33,517 nucleotides of DNA from Candidatus Cacconaster merdequi (GTDB lineage Bacteria; Bacteroidota; Bacteroidia; Bacteroidales; UBA932), in assembly GCA_018064345.1 (NCBI GenBank), contig JAGHVK010000026.1:1-33517 (forward strand). The letters run 5' to 3'. The notes under the pieces were generated by a model. The model did not search any database. It was not told where the DNA came from and saw nothing but the letters and a program-made list of their open reading frames with translations. The position numbers were made by a program, and so were the translations under genes. Position 1 is the first letter of the stretch. Each line of letters opens with the position of its first letter. Positions 1-8,309 of this stretch are shown here, piece after piece.

Positions 1-74
1 GGGGGTATAGCTCAGTTGGCTAGAGCACCTGCTTTGCAAGCAGGGGGTCGTCGGTTCGACTCCGACTATCTCCA
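1..74 (+). tRNA. tRNA-Ala (anticodon TGC)
   Basis: The sequence folds as a complete 74-nt tRNA. The acceptor stem GGGGGTA pairs with TATCTCC and contains the G3-U70 wobble that marks alanine tRNAs. The anticodon stem CCTGC/GCAGG (28-32 and 40-44) carries anticodon TGC at 35-37, and the T arm contains GGTTCGACTCC. The discriminator is A74; CCA is not encoded in full. In Bacteroidota this isoacceptor usually lies in the 16S-23S spacer, but here a terminator and a protein operon follow instead of 23S. What lies upstream is outside the window. Confidence 0.97.
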
Positions 75-81
75 CAGATTT

Positions 82-112
82 AAGGCGTACATTCATTTGT
101 CCGCCTTTTTTT
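82..112 (+). terminator. intrinsic terminator after tRNA-Ala
   Basis: AAGGCG (82-87) pairs with CGCCTT (102-107), and the stem continues after one mismatch as ACA/TGT with a TTCATT loop. A run of seven T follows (106-112). It starts only 8 nt after the tRNA and should end the transcript carrying it, so a downstream 23S is not part of this transcript. Confidence 0.85.
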
Positions 113-146
113 GTGCCCTTTTGCCAAAAGTATTTCTACTGTGACT

Positions 147-178
147 TTTGGCGTTATCCCGTTTTATTTGTAACTTTA
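147..178 (+). promoter_or_regulatory. Bacteroidetes-type promoter for the ior operon
   Basis: TTTG at 147-150 is followed after exactly 20 nt by TAACTTTA at 171-178, matching the TTTG/TAnnTTTG consensus at all but the last base. The predicted start of transcription near 185 leaves a short leader before the ATG at 208. Confidence 0.65.
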
Positions 179-207
179 CCAAGTTATTACGTAGTATCTT
201 CAAGGAT

Positions 208-1815
208 ATGGAAAATAAACGTTTATTGCTTGGTGATGAGGCGATTGCATTAGGTGCAATCCATGCGGGACTATCCGGTGTCTACGCATATCCCGGTACT
301 CCTTCAACTGAAATCACTGAATTCATTCAGGAAGATGGCTCTGCAAAGGGTCTGAATATACGTTCGAGATGGTGCACAAATGAAAAGACGGCAATGGAGG
401 CTGCTCTTGGAATGTCCTTCGCAGGAAAAAGAGCGCTCGTGTGTATGAAGCACGTGGGTATGAATGTCTGTGCCGATGCTTTTGTAAACAGTGCCATTAC
501 AGGTGTGAACGGAGGGTTGGTGGTGATAGCTGCTGACGATCCTTCGATGCATTCTTCACAGAATGAGCAGGATAGCCGCCATTACGGCAAATTTGCAATG
601 ATTCCTGTCTTCGAGCCTTCGAACCAGCAGGAATGCTATGAAATGATGAAGGAGGCGTTCTCTCTTTCTGAAGAGTTGAAGCTTCCTGTAATGATGAGAG
701 TGGTCACAAGGCTGGCCCATTCACGTTCTGTAGTGGTGACTGGCGAATCTTTGCCTCAGAATCCTCTCAATGCTGAGCATAATCCGCAACATTGGGTGCT
801 TCTCCCAGGAATCGCGAGACGCCAGTACTCTTCTCTGATTGAGAAGCAGGGGCGGATTGCGGCATTCTCGGACTCTTCCAGATTCAATTCTCTGAAGCAA
901 GGCCGCGGAGAAGGCATCATAGCCTGCGGAATCGGCTACAATTATGTGATGGAAGCTCTTTCCCATTCGGGCAAGGATGTATCGCTCCTGAAGGTCAGCC
1001 AGTATCCTGTCCCTGCCGAAAAGGTGAAGGAGATGGCGGCTTGCTGCAGTTCGATTCTCGTGGTTGAAGACGGGCAGCCTGTAGTGGAGCAGGATGTGAA
1101 GGGAATAGTAGGAGGTAACTTCAAGGTGGAAGGCCGTCTTACAGGAAGGCTTCCGCGTACCGGTGAACTGACCCCTGACAGTGTGGCCGCAGCACTCGGC
1201 ATAAATGGAGAGATTACATACAGCAAGGCTGAGAACGTAGCGGCAAGGCCTCCGCAACTTTGCAACGGCTGCGGTCACAGGGATGTCTATACCGCTCTCG
1301 GCAAGATACTTTCAGAATACAAGGATGCCCGTGTCTTCGGTGACATAGGCTGCTATACACTCGGTGCCCTTCCGCCGTTCAAGGCTCTTGACAGCTGTGT
1401 GGATATGGGCGCCTCGATAACGATGGCCAAGGGAGCTGCTGACGCGGGTGTGTTCCCGTCTGTGGCGATAATAGGCGACAGTACTTTCACCCACTCAGGC
1501 ATGACCGGCCTTCTCGATGCCGTGAATGACAATGCCAACATTACCATCGTGATTTCGGACAACCTCACGACAGGTATGACCGGAGGTCAGGACAGCGCCG
1601 GAACGAACAAGTTCGAAGCTATATGTCTTGGCCTTGGAGTGGATCCTGCGCACGTCAGGGTAGTTGTCCCGACTCCTGCCAATATGGAAGGAATAGTCGC
1701 GACCATCCGCGAGGAAATTGAGTATAAGGGCGTTTCAGTCATCATTCCGCGAAGGGAGTGTATGAAGACCCTGAACCGCCGCCTTCGCAAGGCAAGAGCT
1801 GAAAAACGTTCATAA
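208..1815 (+). CDS. iorA: indolepyruvate:ferredoxin oxidoreductase, alpha subunit
   Basis: The TPP-dependent subunit of the 2-oxoacid oxidoreductase that interconverts aryl-pyruvates with arylacetyl-CoA and CO2 using ferredoxin. Seen in the 535-aa product: an N-terminal pyrimidine-binding region (GVYAYPGTPSTEI, residues 24-36; NEKTAMEAALGMSFAGK), CNGCGHR at 352-358, GDIGCY at 378-383, and a TPP-binding stretch from GDSTF (423) to the SDN near 450. I chose ATG 208 rather than the upstream in-frame ATG at 148, because 148 lies inside the promoter and its extra 20 residues do not look like the family. The protein ends shortly after IIPRRECMK and lacks the cysteine-rich C-terminal ferredoxin domain of longer archaeal IorA proteins. 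It is the first gene of a ten-gene operon and lies 14 nt before iorB. Confidence 0.93.
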   Translation: MENKRLLLGDEAIALGAIHAGLSGVYAYPGTPSTEITEFIQEDGSAKGLNIRSRWCTNEKTAMEAALGMSFAGKRALVCMKHVGMNVCADAFVNSAITGVNGGLVVIAADDPSMHSSQNEQDSRHYGKFAMIPVFEPSNQQECYEMMKEAFSLSEELKLPVMMRVVTRLAHSRSVVVTGESLPQNPLNAEHNPQHWVLLPGIARRQYSSLIEKQGRIAAFSDSSRFNSLKQGRGEGIIACGIGYNYVMEALSHSGKDVSLLKVSQYPVPAEKVKEMAACCSSILVVEDGQPVVEQDVKGIVGGNFKVEGRLTGRLPRTGELTPDSVAAALGINGEITYSKAENVAARPPQLCNGCGHRDVYTALGKILSEYKDARVFGDIGCYTLGALPPFKALDSCVDMGASITMAKGAADAGVFPSVAIIGDSTFTHSGMTGLLDAVNDNANITIVISDNLTTGMTGGQDSAGTNKFEAICLGLGVDPAHVRVVVPTPANMEGIVATIREEIEYKGVSVIIPRRECMKTLNRRLRKARAEKRS

Positions 1816-1820
1816 GGAGG
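1814..1820 (+). promoter_or_regulatory. strong Shine-Dalgarno site for iorB
   Basis: AAGGAGG overlaps the iorA stop codon and lies 9 nt before the iorB ATG. Most genes in this window have no comparable site, as is usual in Bacteroidota, so this one supports the iorB start and suggests tuned translation of the two subunits. Confidence 0.6.
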
Positions 1821-1829
1821 ATATCGGAA

Positions 1830-2402
1830 ATGAAACAGGATATTATAATTTGCGGAGTAGGAGGACAAGGTACGTTGTCCATAGCCACTGTGATAGGGGA
1901 GGCGGCTGTTGCTGCCGGGCTGAATATCAAGCAGGCGGAAGTCCACGGCATGAGCCAGAGAGGTGGAGATGTGCAGAGCCATCTGCGGCTTTCGGATGAG
2001 CCCATATACGCTGACCTGATAAAGGCAGGAGAAGTGGATATGATTCTTGCAATGGAACCTATGGAGGCCCTGCGGTATGTGCAGTATCTTTCCAAGGACG
2101 GATGGATTGTCACCTCTTCAAAGCCTTTCATAAACATTCCGGACTATCCGGACCAGCAGAAATTGATGGCGGAACTCGCGTCCTTCCCTCACGTTGTCAG
2201 CCAGGACATAGAAGCCTTGGCCTCTGAAATGGGCTACCCGAGGAGCTCGAATATGGTACTTTTAGGGATGGCGGCATCTCTGTTGAAAGTCCTTTCACCT
2301 GAACAGTTGCGATCTGCAATAGATACGGTGTTCAAGTCGAAAGGTGAAGGGCTCGCTGAAACGAATACGGCAGCCTTCGATGCCGGACTTAATGCAAAGT
2401 AG
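1830..2402 (+). CDS. iorB: indolepyruvate:ferredoxin oxidoreductase, beta subunit
   Basis: The 190-aa gamma-type subunit of the 2-oxoacid:ferredoxin oxidoreductase, which partners IorA in the cytoplasm. The N-terminus has the family glycine motif GVGGQGTLSIATVIGEAA, followed by AEVHGMSQRGGDVQSHLR, the hallmark of the POR-gamma/IorB fold, and LAMEPMEALRY. Its length matches stand-alone IorB proteins. A strong ribosome site (1814-1820) fixes the start. It follows iorA by 14 nt and precedes the aminotransferase by 8 nt, consistent with coupled expression. Confidence 0.93.
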   Translation: MKQDIIICGVGGQGTLSIATVIGEAAVAAGLNIKQAEVHGMSQRGGDVQSHLRLSDEPIYADLIKAGEVDMILAMEPMEALRYVQYLSKDGWIVTSSKPFINIPDYPDQQKLMAELASFPHVVSQDIEALASEMGYPRSSNMVLLGMAASLLKVLSPEQLRSAIDTVFKSKGEGLAETNTAAFDAGLNAK

Positions 2403-2410
2403 AAAGGCTT

Positions 2411-3724
2411 ATGAAACTGTTCAGTGAAGATTTGGTCAATGAAGTGGCGCGTGAATGCAACGTGGCCGACCTTTCCTGCTCTACAATCGGAGAGATGGTA
2501 CTTGTGGCCCAATCCCTCGAACGCAGAACCGGAATCCCTTTCGTCAGGATGGACCAGGGCTCTCCGAGTCTGCCGCAGAACAGATACGGCATCGAGGCGG
2601 AGAAGGATGCGCTTGACCGTGGCATCGGCTCCACATATCCTGCCGCCGAGGGCGTGCCTGAATTGAAGAAGGCTGCTTCAGATTTCATAAAGGCGTTTGT
2701 GAACATAGATGTTTCCCCACGTTCCTGTATTCCTGTTACAGGCTCGGTGATGGGTTCCTTCTCATCTTTCATAGCTTGTGCACAGCGCATTCCGGGCAAG
2801 GACAAGGTGCTGTTCATAGATCCCGGTTTTCCGATAATGAAGAGCCAGCTCGCCATAATCGGCGTTCAGTGGCGTTCTTTCGATATATTCCACTATCGTG
2901 GCGCTGCGTTGCGTTCGAAGCTTGAAGAGGAGCTTTCCAAAGGTGACGTGGCTGTCATCTCGTATTCGACACCGAACAATCCCGCCTGGATATGCCTTGA
3001 AGATGAGGAACTTGAAATCATAGGCGAGCTTGCCACGGAGTATGATGCCATTGTTCTTGAAGACCAGGCATATTTCTGTATGGACGTGCGTCGCGACCTC
3101 AGCCATCCGTATGAGGCTCCTTTCGTCCCTACGGCAGCGAGATACACCGACAATTATATTCTCCTGACATCTTCTTCGAAAATCTTCAGCTATGCAGGGC
3201 AGAGGATAGCCATAACCTGCATCAGTGACGCCCTGTATGAAAAGATATATCCGTCACTTGCTTCCAGATATCACACTACCGGAGCTTTCGGGCCTACGCT
3301 TACTGCTGCCATAATGTATATGATAACCAGCGGTTGCACGGCTTCGACGCAGTACGGGTATGCCGAAATGATGAATCTTGCCTGTCAGGGGAAGATAAAT
3401 TTCGTGGAGGACACAATCGCATATTCCCGGAGAGCTGAGCGGATGAAGAGAATCTTCCTGGAGAACGGTTTCCATATCGTTTATGACAAAGATGTCACAG
3501 AAAAGATCGGTGACGGCTTCTTCTTTACCGTCGGGTACGGTGATATGGACGGAGGGACACTTGTGAAGGAACTGGTACATTACGGAATCAGCCTGATCTC
3601 CCTTTCTACGACCGGCAGCCTCCAGAATGGTGTGAGGGCTTGTTCTGCAAGGATGACCGAAGAAATGTTCGCCCTCCTGGAAGAGCGTGCCCGTGAGTTC
3701 GGGAAAGACCATCCCTTGCATTGA
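2411..3724 (+). CDS. class I/II PLP-dependent aminotransferase, probably aromatic
   Basis: A 437-aa fold-type I aminotransferase. Seen: SYSTPNNPAW (184-193, substrate-binding Asn-Pro), LEDQAYF (216-222, Asp and Tyr contacting the PLP ring) and LTSSSKIFSYAGQR (252-265, K257 is the expected Schiff-base lysine). A C-terminal arginine that would bind the carboxylate is likely in NGVRACSAR. Placement between iorB and two arylacetate-CoA ligases suggests it converts aryl-pyruvates to aromatic amino acids or the reverse; that specificity is inferred from context, not from residues. It is cytoplasmic, with no signal peptide. The gap to the next gene holds a short palindrome of a repeat family seen elsewhere in the window. 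Confidence 0.85.
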   Translation: MKLFSEDLVNEVARECNVADLSCSTIGEMVLVAQSLERRTGIPFVRMDQGSPSLPQNRYGIEAEKDALDRGIGSTYPAAEGVPELKKAASDFIKAFVNIDVSPRSCIPVTGSVMGSFSSFIACAQRIPGKDKVLFIDPGFPIMKSQLAIIGVQWRSFDIFHYRGAALRSKLEEELSKGDVAVISYSTPNNPAWICLEDEELEIIGELATEYDAIVLEDQAYFCMDVRRDLSHPYEAPFVPTAARYTDNYILLTSSSKIFSYAGQRIAITCISDALYEKIYPSLASRYHTTGAFGPTLTAAIMYMITSGCTASTQYGYAEMMNLACQGKINFVEDTIAYSRRAERMKRIFLENGFHIVYDKDVTEKIGDGFFFTVGYGDMDGGTLVKELVHYGISLISLSTTGSLQNGVRACSARMTEEMFALLEERAREFGKDHPLH

Positions 3725-3733
3725 TTGAGATAG

Positions 3734-3754
3734 AGAACCTGTTCTGAATAACAG
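3734..3754 (+). repeat. AGAACCTGTT palindromic element, copy 1
   Basis: AGAACCTGTTCTGA starts at 3734. CTGTT (3739-3743) can pair with AACAG (3750-3754), putting a small hairpin 2 nt before the ATG of the first CoA ligase. The core resembles the larger palindromes at 13180, 19716 and 21152. Confidence 0.4.
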
Positions 3755-3756
3755 AA

Positions 3757-5070
3757 ATGAATATGGACAACAGATATTTCAACCCTGAATTTGAAACTAT
3801 GACGCGGCCGCAGATCGAGCGTCTCCAGCTGGAGAGGCTGCAGGCTACCGTGCGTCATTGTATGAATTCTCCTTTCTATAAGAGAAGATTCGCAGAAAAC
3901 GGTATCAGTCCTGATGACATCAAGTCGTTGGACGACCTTAAAAAGATTCCTTTCACGACAAAGGCGGACCTGCGCGAGACTTATCCTTTCGGGATAGCGT
4001 CTGTCCCTCTTGAAAAATGCGTGCGTCTGCATTCTTCCAGCGGAACTACGGGCAATCCTACCGTAATCCTTCATACTCAGAAGGATCTTGACCAGTGGGC
4101 CAACGCGGTTGCGCGGTGCTTGTGGATGGTGGGACTCCGTCCCGGTGACGTGTTCCAGAATTCTTCAGGATACGGAATGTTTACAGGTGGCCTCGGATTC
4201 CAGTACGGAGCCGAGAGGCTCGGTATGCTGACAGTCCCTGCGGCTGCCGGCAACACCTTGAGGCAGCTGAAATTCATCAAGGACTTCGGCACCACTGCAC
4301 TGCACGCCATCCCAAGTTATGCTTCACGTCTTTTTGAGGTGATGCAGCAGGAAGGGATAGATCCGCGCAGGGACACCAAACTGCGTACTCTCGTGATTGG
4401 TGCGGAGCCTCACAGCGAGGAAACCCGTCGGAGGATAGAGGATATGCTTGGCGTGAAGGCCTACAACAGTTTCGGAATGTCCGAAATGTGCGGTCCGGGT
4501 GTGGCGTTCGAATGCCCTGAACAGAACGGCCTTCATATATGGGAGGACTACTACATCGTCGAGATAGTGGACCCTGAAACTCTGGAGCCTGTTCCTGACG
4601 GTGAACTGGGAGAACTCGTCCTGACCACAATCAACAGGGAAGCGATGCCGCTTCTGAGATACCGCACGCGTGACCTGACCCGGATTCTTCCTGGAGAATG
4701 CCCTTGCGGCAGACACCATATCCGTCTTGACCGTATGCAGGGACGCAGTGATGATATGATAATACTCAAGGGAGTGAACATCTTCCCGATTCAGATTGAG
4801 AAGATTCTTATGCAGTTCAGCGAACTGAGCAGCGATTATCTCATCACCCTCGATACGCTTGCCGACAATGACGCGATGACCGTCGATGTGGAGATGAAGC
4901 AGATGGCGGTTGATGACTTCAGAGTCCTGGCAAATCTGGAGAAGGAGATTACACGAAGGCTCCACGATGAAATCCTCGTAACTCCGAGAGTACGTCTCGT
5001 ATCGAAGGGAACTTTGCCTCAAAGTGAAGGCAAGGCTGTAAGAGTCAAAGATTTAAGAAAGAAATTCTAA
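3757..5070 (+). CDS. paaK: phenylacetate-CoA ligase (arylacetate-CoA ligase 1)
   Basis: An AMP-forming ligase that activates phenylacetate or related arylacetates with ATP and CoA. Seen in 437 aa: the P-loop SSGTTGNPT at 94-102, the PaaK signature YGMFTGGLGFQYGAE, IGAEPHSEETRRRIE, FGMSEMCGPGVAFEC, LRYRTRDLTRI, a CPCG pair, QGRSDDMIILKGVNIFPIQIE and the C-terminal region SEGKAVRVKDL with the likely catalytic lysine. Length is normal for PaaK. ATGs at 3757 and 3763 are both possible. It is the first of two ligases flanking an ACT gene. The two differ clearly in the substrate-facing middle region, so they may prefer different arylacetates (inference). Confidence 0.92.
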   Translation: MNMDNRYFNPEFETMTRPQIERLQLERLQATVRHCMNSPFYKRRFAENGISPDDIKSLDDLKKIPFTTKADLRETYPFGIASVPLEKCVRLHSSSGTTGNPTVILHTQKDLDQWANAVARCLWMVGLRPGDVFQNSSGYGMFTGGLGFQYGAERLGMLTVPAAAGNTLRQLKFIKDFGTTALHAIPSYASRLFEVMQQEGIDPRRDTKLRTLVIGAEPHSEETRRRIEDMLGVKAYNSFGMSEMCGPGVAFECPEQNGLHIWEDYYIVEIVDPETLEPVPDGELGELVLTTINREAMPLLRYRTRDLTRILPGECPCGRHHIRLDRMQGRSDDMIILKGVNIFPIQIEKILMQFSELSSDYLITLDTLADNDAMTVDVEMKQMAVDDFRVLANLEKEITRRLHDEILVTPRVRLVSKGTLPQSEGKAVRVKDLRKKF

Positions 5071-5080
5071 TTACTGCAAT

Positions 5081-5506
5081 ATGACGATCCATCAACTTTC
5101 CATTTTTGTAGAGAACAGGCAGGGGACCTTGATAAAGGTGCTCCGGTTGCTGAAGGAGGCAAATGTTCAGATAATTGCTTCCACTATCGCCGATACCGTG
5201 GAGTATGGCATTTACAGAATAATCTGCAGCGAGCCTGAACGGGCCTGCGAACTCCTCAAACAGCAGGGCATATCCGTTGCCCTGTCGGATGTGTTTGCAA
5301 TCGAGCTCGATGACAAGGTGGGCCGTGCGGCAGATACTCTGGCCCTCTTCTCCAAGGAGGGTATAAGTATCGCCTATATGTATTCGTTCCTTCTTCACGG
5401 CAAGGGAATACTTGTCTTCAGGACGGACGATGAGGTTCATACCCGAGAAGTAATTGAACAGAACGGACTTTCGTACATTCCTGAAAAGGATTTGTCAAGA
5501 TATTAG
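5081..5506 (+). CDS. tandem ACT-domain protein, probable amino acid sensor
   Basis: A 141-aa cytoplasmic protein made of two ACT-like repeats. The first begins HQLSIFVENRQGTLIKVLRLL (typical beta-alpha start with N/GxL) and the second covers about residues 70-135 (VGRAADTLALFSKEGISIAYMY). ACT domains bind amino acids and control enzymes or act as free-standing sensors. Its place between two phenylacetate-CoA ligases, 10 and 11 nt from each, suggests feedback by an aromatic amino acid on ligase activity; this is inferred. ACT proteins beside paaK and ior genes are a recurring arrangement in anaerobes. Confidence 0.85.
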   Translation: MTIHQLSIFVENRQGTLIKVLRLLKEANVQIIASTIADTVEYGIYRIICSEPERACELLKQQGISVALSDVFAIELDDKVGRAADTLALFSKEGISIAYMYSFLLHGKGILVFRTDDEVHTREVIEQNGLSYIPEKDLSRY

Positions 5507-5517
5507 AAATCAGGCGG

Positions 5518-6822
5518 ATGGCTATCTGGAACAGGACGAAGGAGTGTATGAGTGCTGACGAACGGGCTGAATTGCAGGGCCGTCGTCTGCACAAGATTGT
5601 GGATTATGTGTATCATAACACTCCTTTCTATCGGGAGAAGATGCAGGAAAGAGGCATAGAGCCCGGGGATATCAAGAGCATAGAGGATATTGTCAAACTT
5701 CCTTTCACCACGAAGAAGGATATACGGGACAACTATCCTTTCGGCCTGCAGGCTGCTCCAAAGAGCGAGATAGTACGTGTACACGCATCCAGCGGAACAA
5801 CCGGCCGTCCGACCATAGTGGGATATACACGCAAGGACATCGGGGTATGGAGCGAGATAGTGGCCAGGGCGATGACTGCTTTCGGCGTCACACGTGAAGA
5901 CTCTTTCTCCGTGGCCTACGGATACGGGATGTTCACCGGAGGGCTTGGTGCGCATTACGGTGTGGAGAATCTCGGAGCAACCGTGCTCCCTGCATCCACC
6001 GGCAACACTGAGAAGCATGCCCGCCTGATAAAGGACCTTGCCATAACCGGAATCGCCTGCACACCTTCATACGCGTTGCATCTTGCCGAATCGATGGAGA
6101 AGATGGGGTACACCAAGGATGACCTTCACCTTCGTATCGGGGCGTTCGGAGCCGAGCCATGGACAGATAACATGCGCCGTGAAATTGAGACACGTCTCGG
6201 CCTCAAGGCATACAACATCTACGGTTTGAGCGAGATAATGGGGCCGGGTGTAAGTTATGAGTGCGAATGCCAGAGGGGCTCGCACATCAATGAGGACCAT
6301 TTCTATCCTGAAATAGTGAATCCGGAGACACTTGAGCCTCTTGGCCGCGATGTCGTCGGTGAACTTGTATTCACCACAATCACGAAAGAGGGTATGCCCC
6401 TTCTGCGCTACCGCACGCGCGACCTCTGCTCCCTGATGGATGGCGTCTGCCCTTGCGGAAGAACTTCCGTCAGGATGGGCAGAATACTCGGAAGAAGTGA
6501 TGACATGCTCATAATCAGGGGAATAAATGTATTCCCGAGTCAGATAGAGAGTGTTATTCTCAGTCTGCCGGAATTTGAACCTCAATATGTCCTTGTGGCC
6601 GAGCGCAACGGCAATCTGGATACCTTGCAGGTGCAGGTGGAGGTGCGTCCCGAATTTTTCACAGATGACGTGAAGACAATAGAACTCTTCCAGAAGAGGC
6701 TTGCCGACAAGATTCGCAGCGTGATATCAATCAATGCTACGGTAAGAGTGATGTTCCCGGGCTCCATAGAACGCAGTCAAGGGAAAGGCAACCACGTGAT
6801 AGACAATAGAATATTAAAATAA
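5518..6822 (+). CDS. paaK: phenylacetate-CoA ligase (arylacetate-CoA ligase 2)
   Basis: A second AMP-forming arylacetate-CoA ligase of 434 aa. Motifs: SSGTTGRPT at 91-99 (P-loop), YGYGMFTGGLGAHYG, GAFGAEPWTDNMRREIE, YGLSEIMGPGVSYEC, LRYRTRDLC, CPCGR, LGRSDDMLIIRGINVFPSQIE and the terminal SQGKGNHVIDN with the catalytic lysine. It is a full-length paralogue of the 3757-5070 gene but diverges enough to be an old duplication rather than a recent one. The next gene starts only 18 nt downstream with no terminator between, so transcription probably continues into the cell-wall genes. Confidence 0.92.
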   Translation: MAIWNRTKECMSADERAELQGRRLHKIVDYVYHNTPFYREKMQERGIEPGDIKSIEDIVKLPFTTKKDIRDNYPFGLQAAPKSEIVRVHASSGTTGRPTIVGYTRKDIGVWSEIVARAMTAFGVTREDSFSVAYGYGMFTGGLGAHYGVENLGATVLPASTGNTEKHARLIKDLAITGIACTPSYALHLAESMEKMGYTKDDLHLRIGAFGAEPWTDNMRREIETRLGLKAYNIYGLSEIMGPGVSYECECQRGSHINEDHFYPEIVNPETLEPLGRDVVGELVFTTITKEGMPLLRYRTRDLCSLMDGVCPCGRTSVRMGRILGRSDDMLIIRGINVFPSQIESVILSLPEFEPQYVLVAERNGNLDTLQVQVEVRPEFFTDDVKTIELFQKRLADKIRSVISINATVRVMFPGSIERSQGKGNHVIDNRILK

Positions 6823-6840
6823 TCATTTAACTCAACATTT

Positions 6841-8304
6841 ATGAAGAACATTAACTTTTTTATCCCGTTTCAGGATGAGGCTCAGGTCAGCCAGACCATT
6901 GCCAACCTCAAGGCTCAGGAATTGGTGAACAAGATTTATCTCCTTCATGCTGGAGAGACACCTGCTCCGTCAAAGGTTCTTGACTGTGAGGTAATCGAGG
7001 TCCCTGGACTGAACAGCACGGCTGCAGTAAAGGCCATCGCGGCAAAGTCTGATGTCAAGTACACTGCAATCTCCACAAAGTACACCTCTTTGAGCTTCGT
7101 TCTCTTCGCTCTTGAAAGAATGGAGTGCCTTATCGAGGATTCCGGCGCTTCGATGGTTTATGCTGACCACTTCAACCAGAGTGGCGACGTCCGCACCGAT
7201 GCTCCTGTGATTGACTATCAGTTCGGTTCCCTGCGTGACGATTTCGATTTCGGTTCTCTTCTCTTCTACCGCGCAGACGCTGTAGTGAAGGCCGCTGCCA
7301 AGATGGATATCGACTACAAGTTCGCAGGTATCTATGACCTCCGCCTGAAAGTTTCACAGGAAGGTGTTCTGGAACACATCAATGAGTATCTCTACTATGA
7401 CGTTGAAACAGACACCCGCAAGAGCGGTGAAAAGATTTTCGACTACGTGGATCCGAAGAACCGTGCCGTGCAGATTGAAATGGAGAAAGCCTGCACCGAG
7501 CATCTGAAGGTTGTCGGCGGTTTCCTGAAGCCGGAGTTCAAGCATATCGAATTCAAGGACGACTCCTTCGAGTATGAAGCTTCAGTAGTCATCCCTTGCA
7601 AGAACAGGGTACGTACAATCGCTGATGCAATCACTTCCGCACTGAACCAGAAGACATCTTTCAAGTACAATGTAATAGTTGTCGATGACAATTCGGAAGA
7701 TGGCACTGCTGAGGTTATCAAGAAGTTCGTGGGTGACCCGAAACTCATCTACATCGCCCAGGACAAGAGTTACCACGCTATCGGAGGCAACTGGAACGTG
7801 GCGCTCCACCATCCTAAGTGCGGTAAATTCGCCATCCAGCTCGACTCAGACGATGTCTATTTCGATGAAAATACAGTCCAGAAGTTCGTGGATGCCTTCT
7901 ATGCACAGAACTGCGCAATGGTTGTCGGGACATACCGTATGACCAACTTCGCAATGGAGACCATACCTCCGGGAATCATCGACCATAAAGAGTGGACTCC
8001 GGACAACGGACGCAACAACGCTCTCCGTATCAACGGCCTCGGCGCACCTCGCGGATTCTACACTCCGATGCTCCGCACAATTAACTTCCCTACCACAAAG
8101 TATGGTGAGGACTATGCCGTAGGACTCCGTGTAAGCCGTGAATATCAGATTGGCCGCATCTATGACGTGGTTTACAACTGCCGTCGCTGGGACGACAACT
8201 CCGATGCAAACTGCGACGTTGTGAAGATGAACGCCAACAATCTTTACAAGGACCGCATCCGCACTTGGGAACTCAAGGCCCGTATCGCTCTCAACAAGAA
8301 ATAG
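6841..8304 (+). CDS. family 2 glycosyltransferase with a degenerate N-terminal copy
   Basis: A 487-aa cytoplasmic protein. Residues about 246-440 form a GT-A family 2 domain: EASVVIPCKNRVRTI, VIVVDDNSEDGTAEVI and the metal-binding QLDSDD at 334-338. Residues 1-230 resemble a second GT-A fold (INFFIPFQDEAQVSQTI; ASMVYADHFN) in which the DxD motif is not evident, so it may be structural. No membrane segment is visible, so it probably uses a soluble or peripheral acceptor. It starts the block that continues with the HIT/SpoIID fusion, permease and NamZ, which suggests a role in cell-wall sugar metabolism. The acceptor cannot be deduced. Confidence 0.8.
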   Translation: MKNINFFIPFQDEAQVSQTIANLKAQELVNKIYLLHAGETPAPSKVLDCEVIEVPGLNSTAAVKAIAAKSDVKYTAISTKYTSLSFVLFALERMECLIEDSGASMVYADHFNQSGDVRTDAPVIDYQFGSLRDDFDFGSLLFYRADAVVKAAAKMDIDYKFAGIYDLRLKVSQEGVLEHINEYLYYDVETDTRKSGEKIFDYVDPKNRAVQIEMEKACTEHLKVVGGFLKPEFKHIEFKDDSFEYEASVVIPCKNRVRTIADAITSALNQKTSFKYNVIVVDDNSEDGTAEVIKKFVGDPKLIYIAQDKSYHAIGGNWNVALHHPKCGKFAIQLDSDDVYFDENTVQKFVDAFYAQNCAMVVGTYRMTNFAMETIPPGIIDHKEWTPDNGRNNALRINGLGAPRGFYTPMLRTINFPTTKYGEDYAVGLRVSREYQIGRIYDVVYNCRRWDDNSDANCDVVKMNANNLYKDRIRTWELKARIALNKK

Positions 8305-8309
8305 AGCGG

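Noticed and set aside
148-207. Upstream in-frame start for iorA at 148.
   Set aside because: It falls inside the predicted promoter, and the added 20 residues do not resemble the family.
4324-5022. A 232-aa frame antisense to the first CoA ligase.
   Set aside because: No recognisable domain and no start context; the sense strand has all PaaK motifs.
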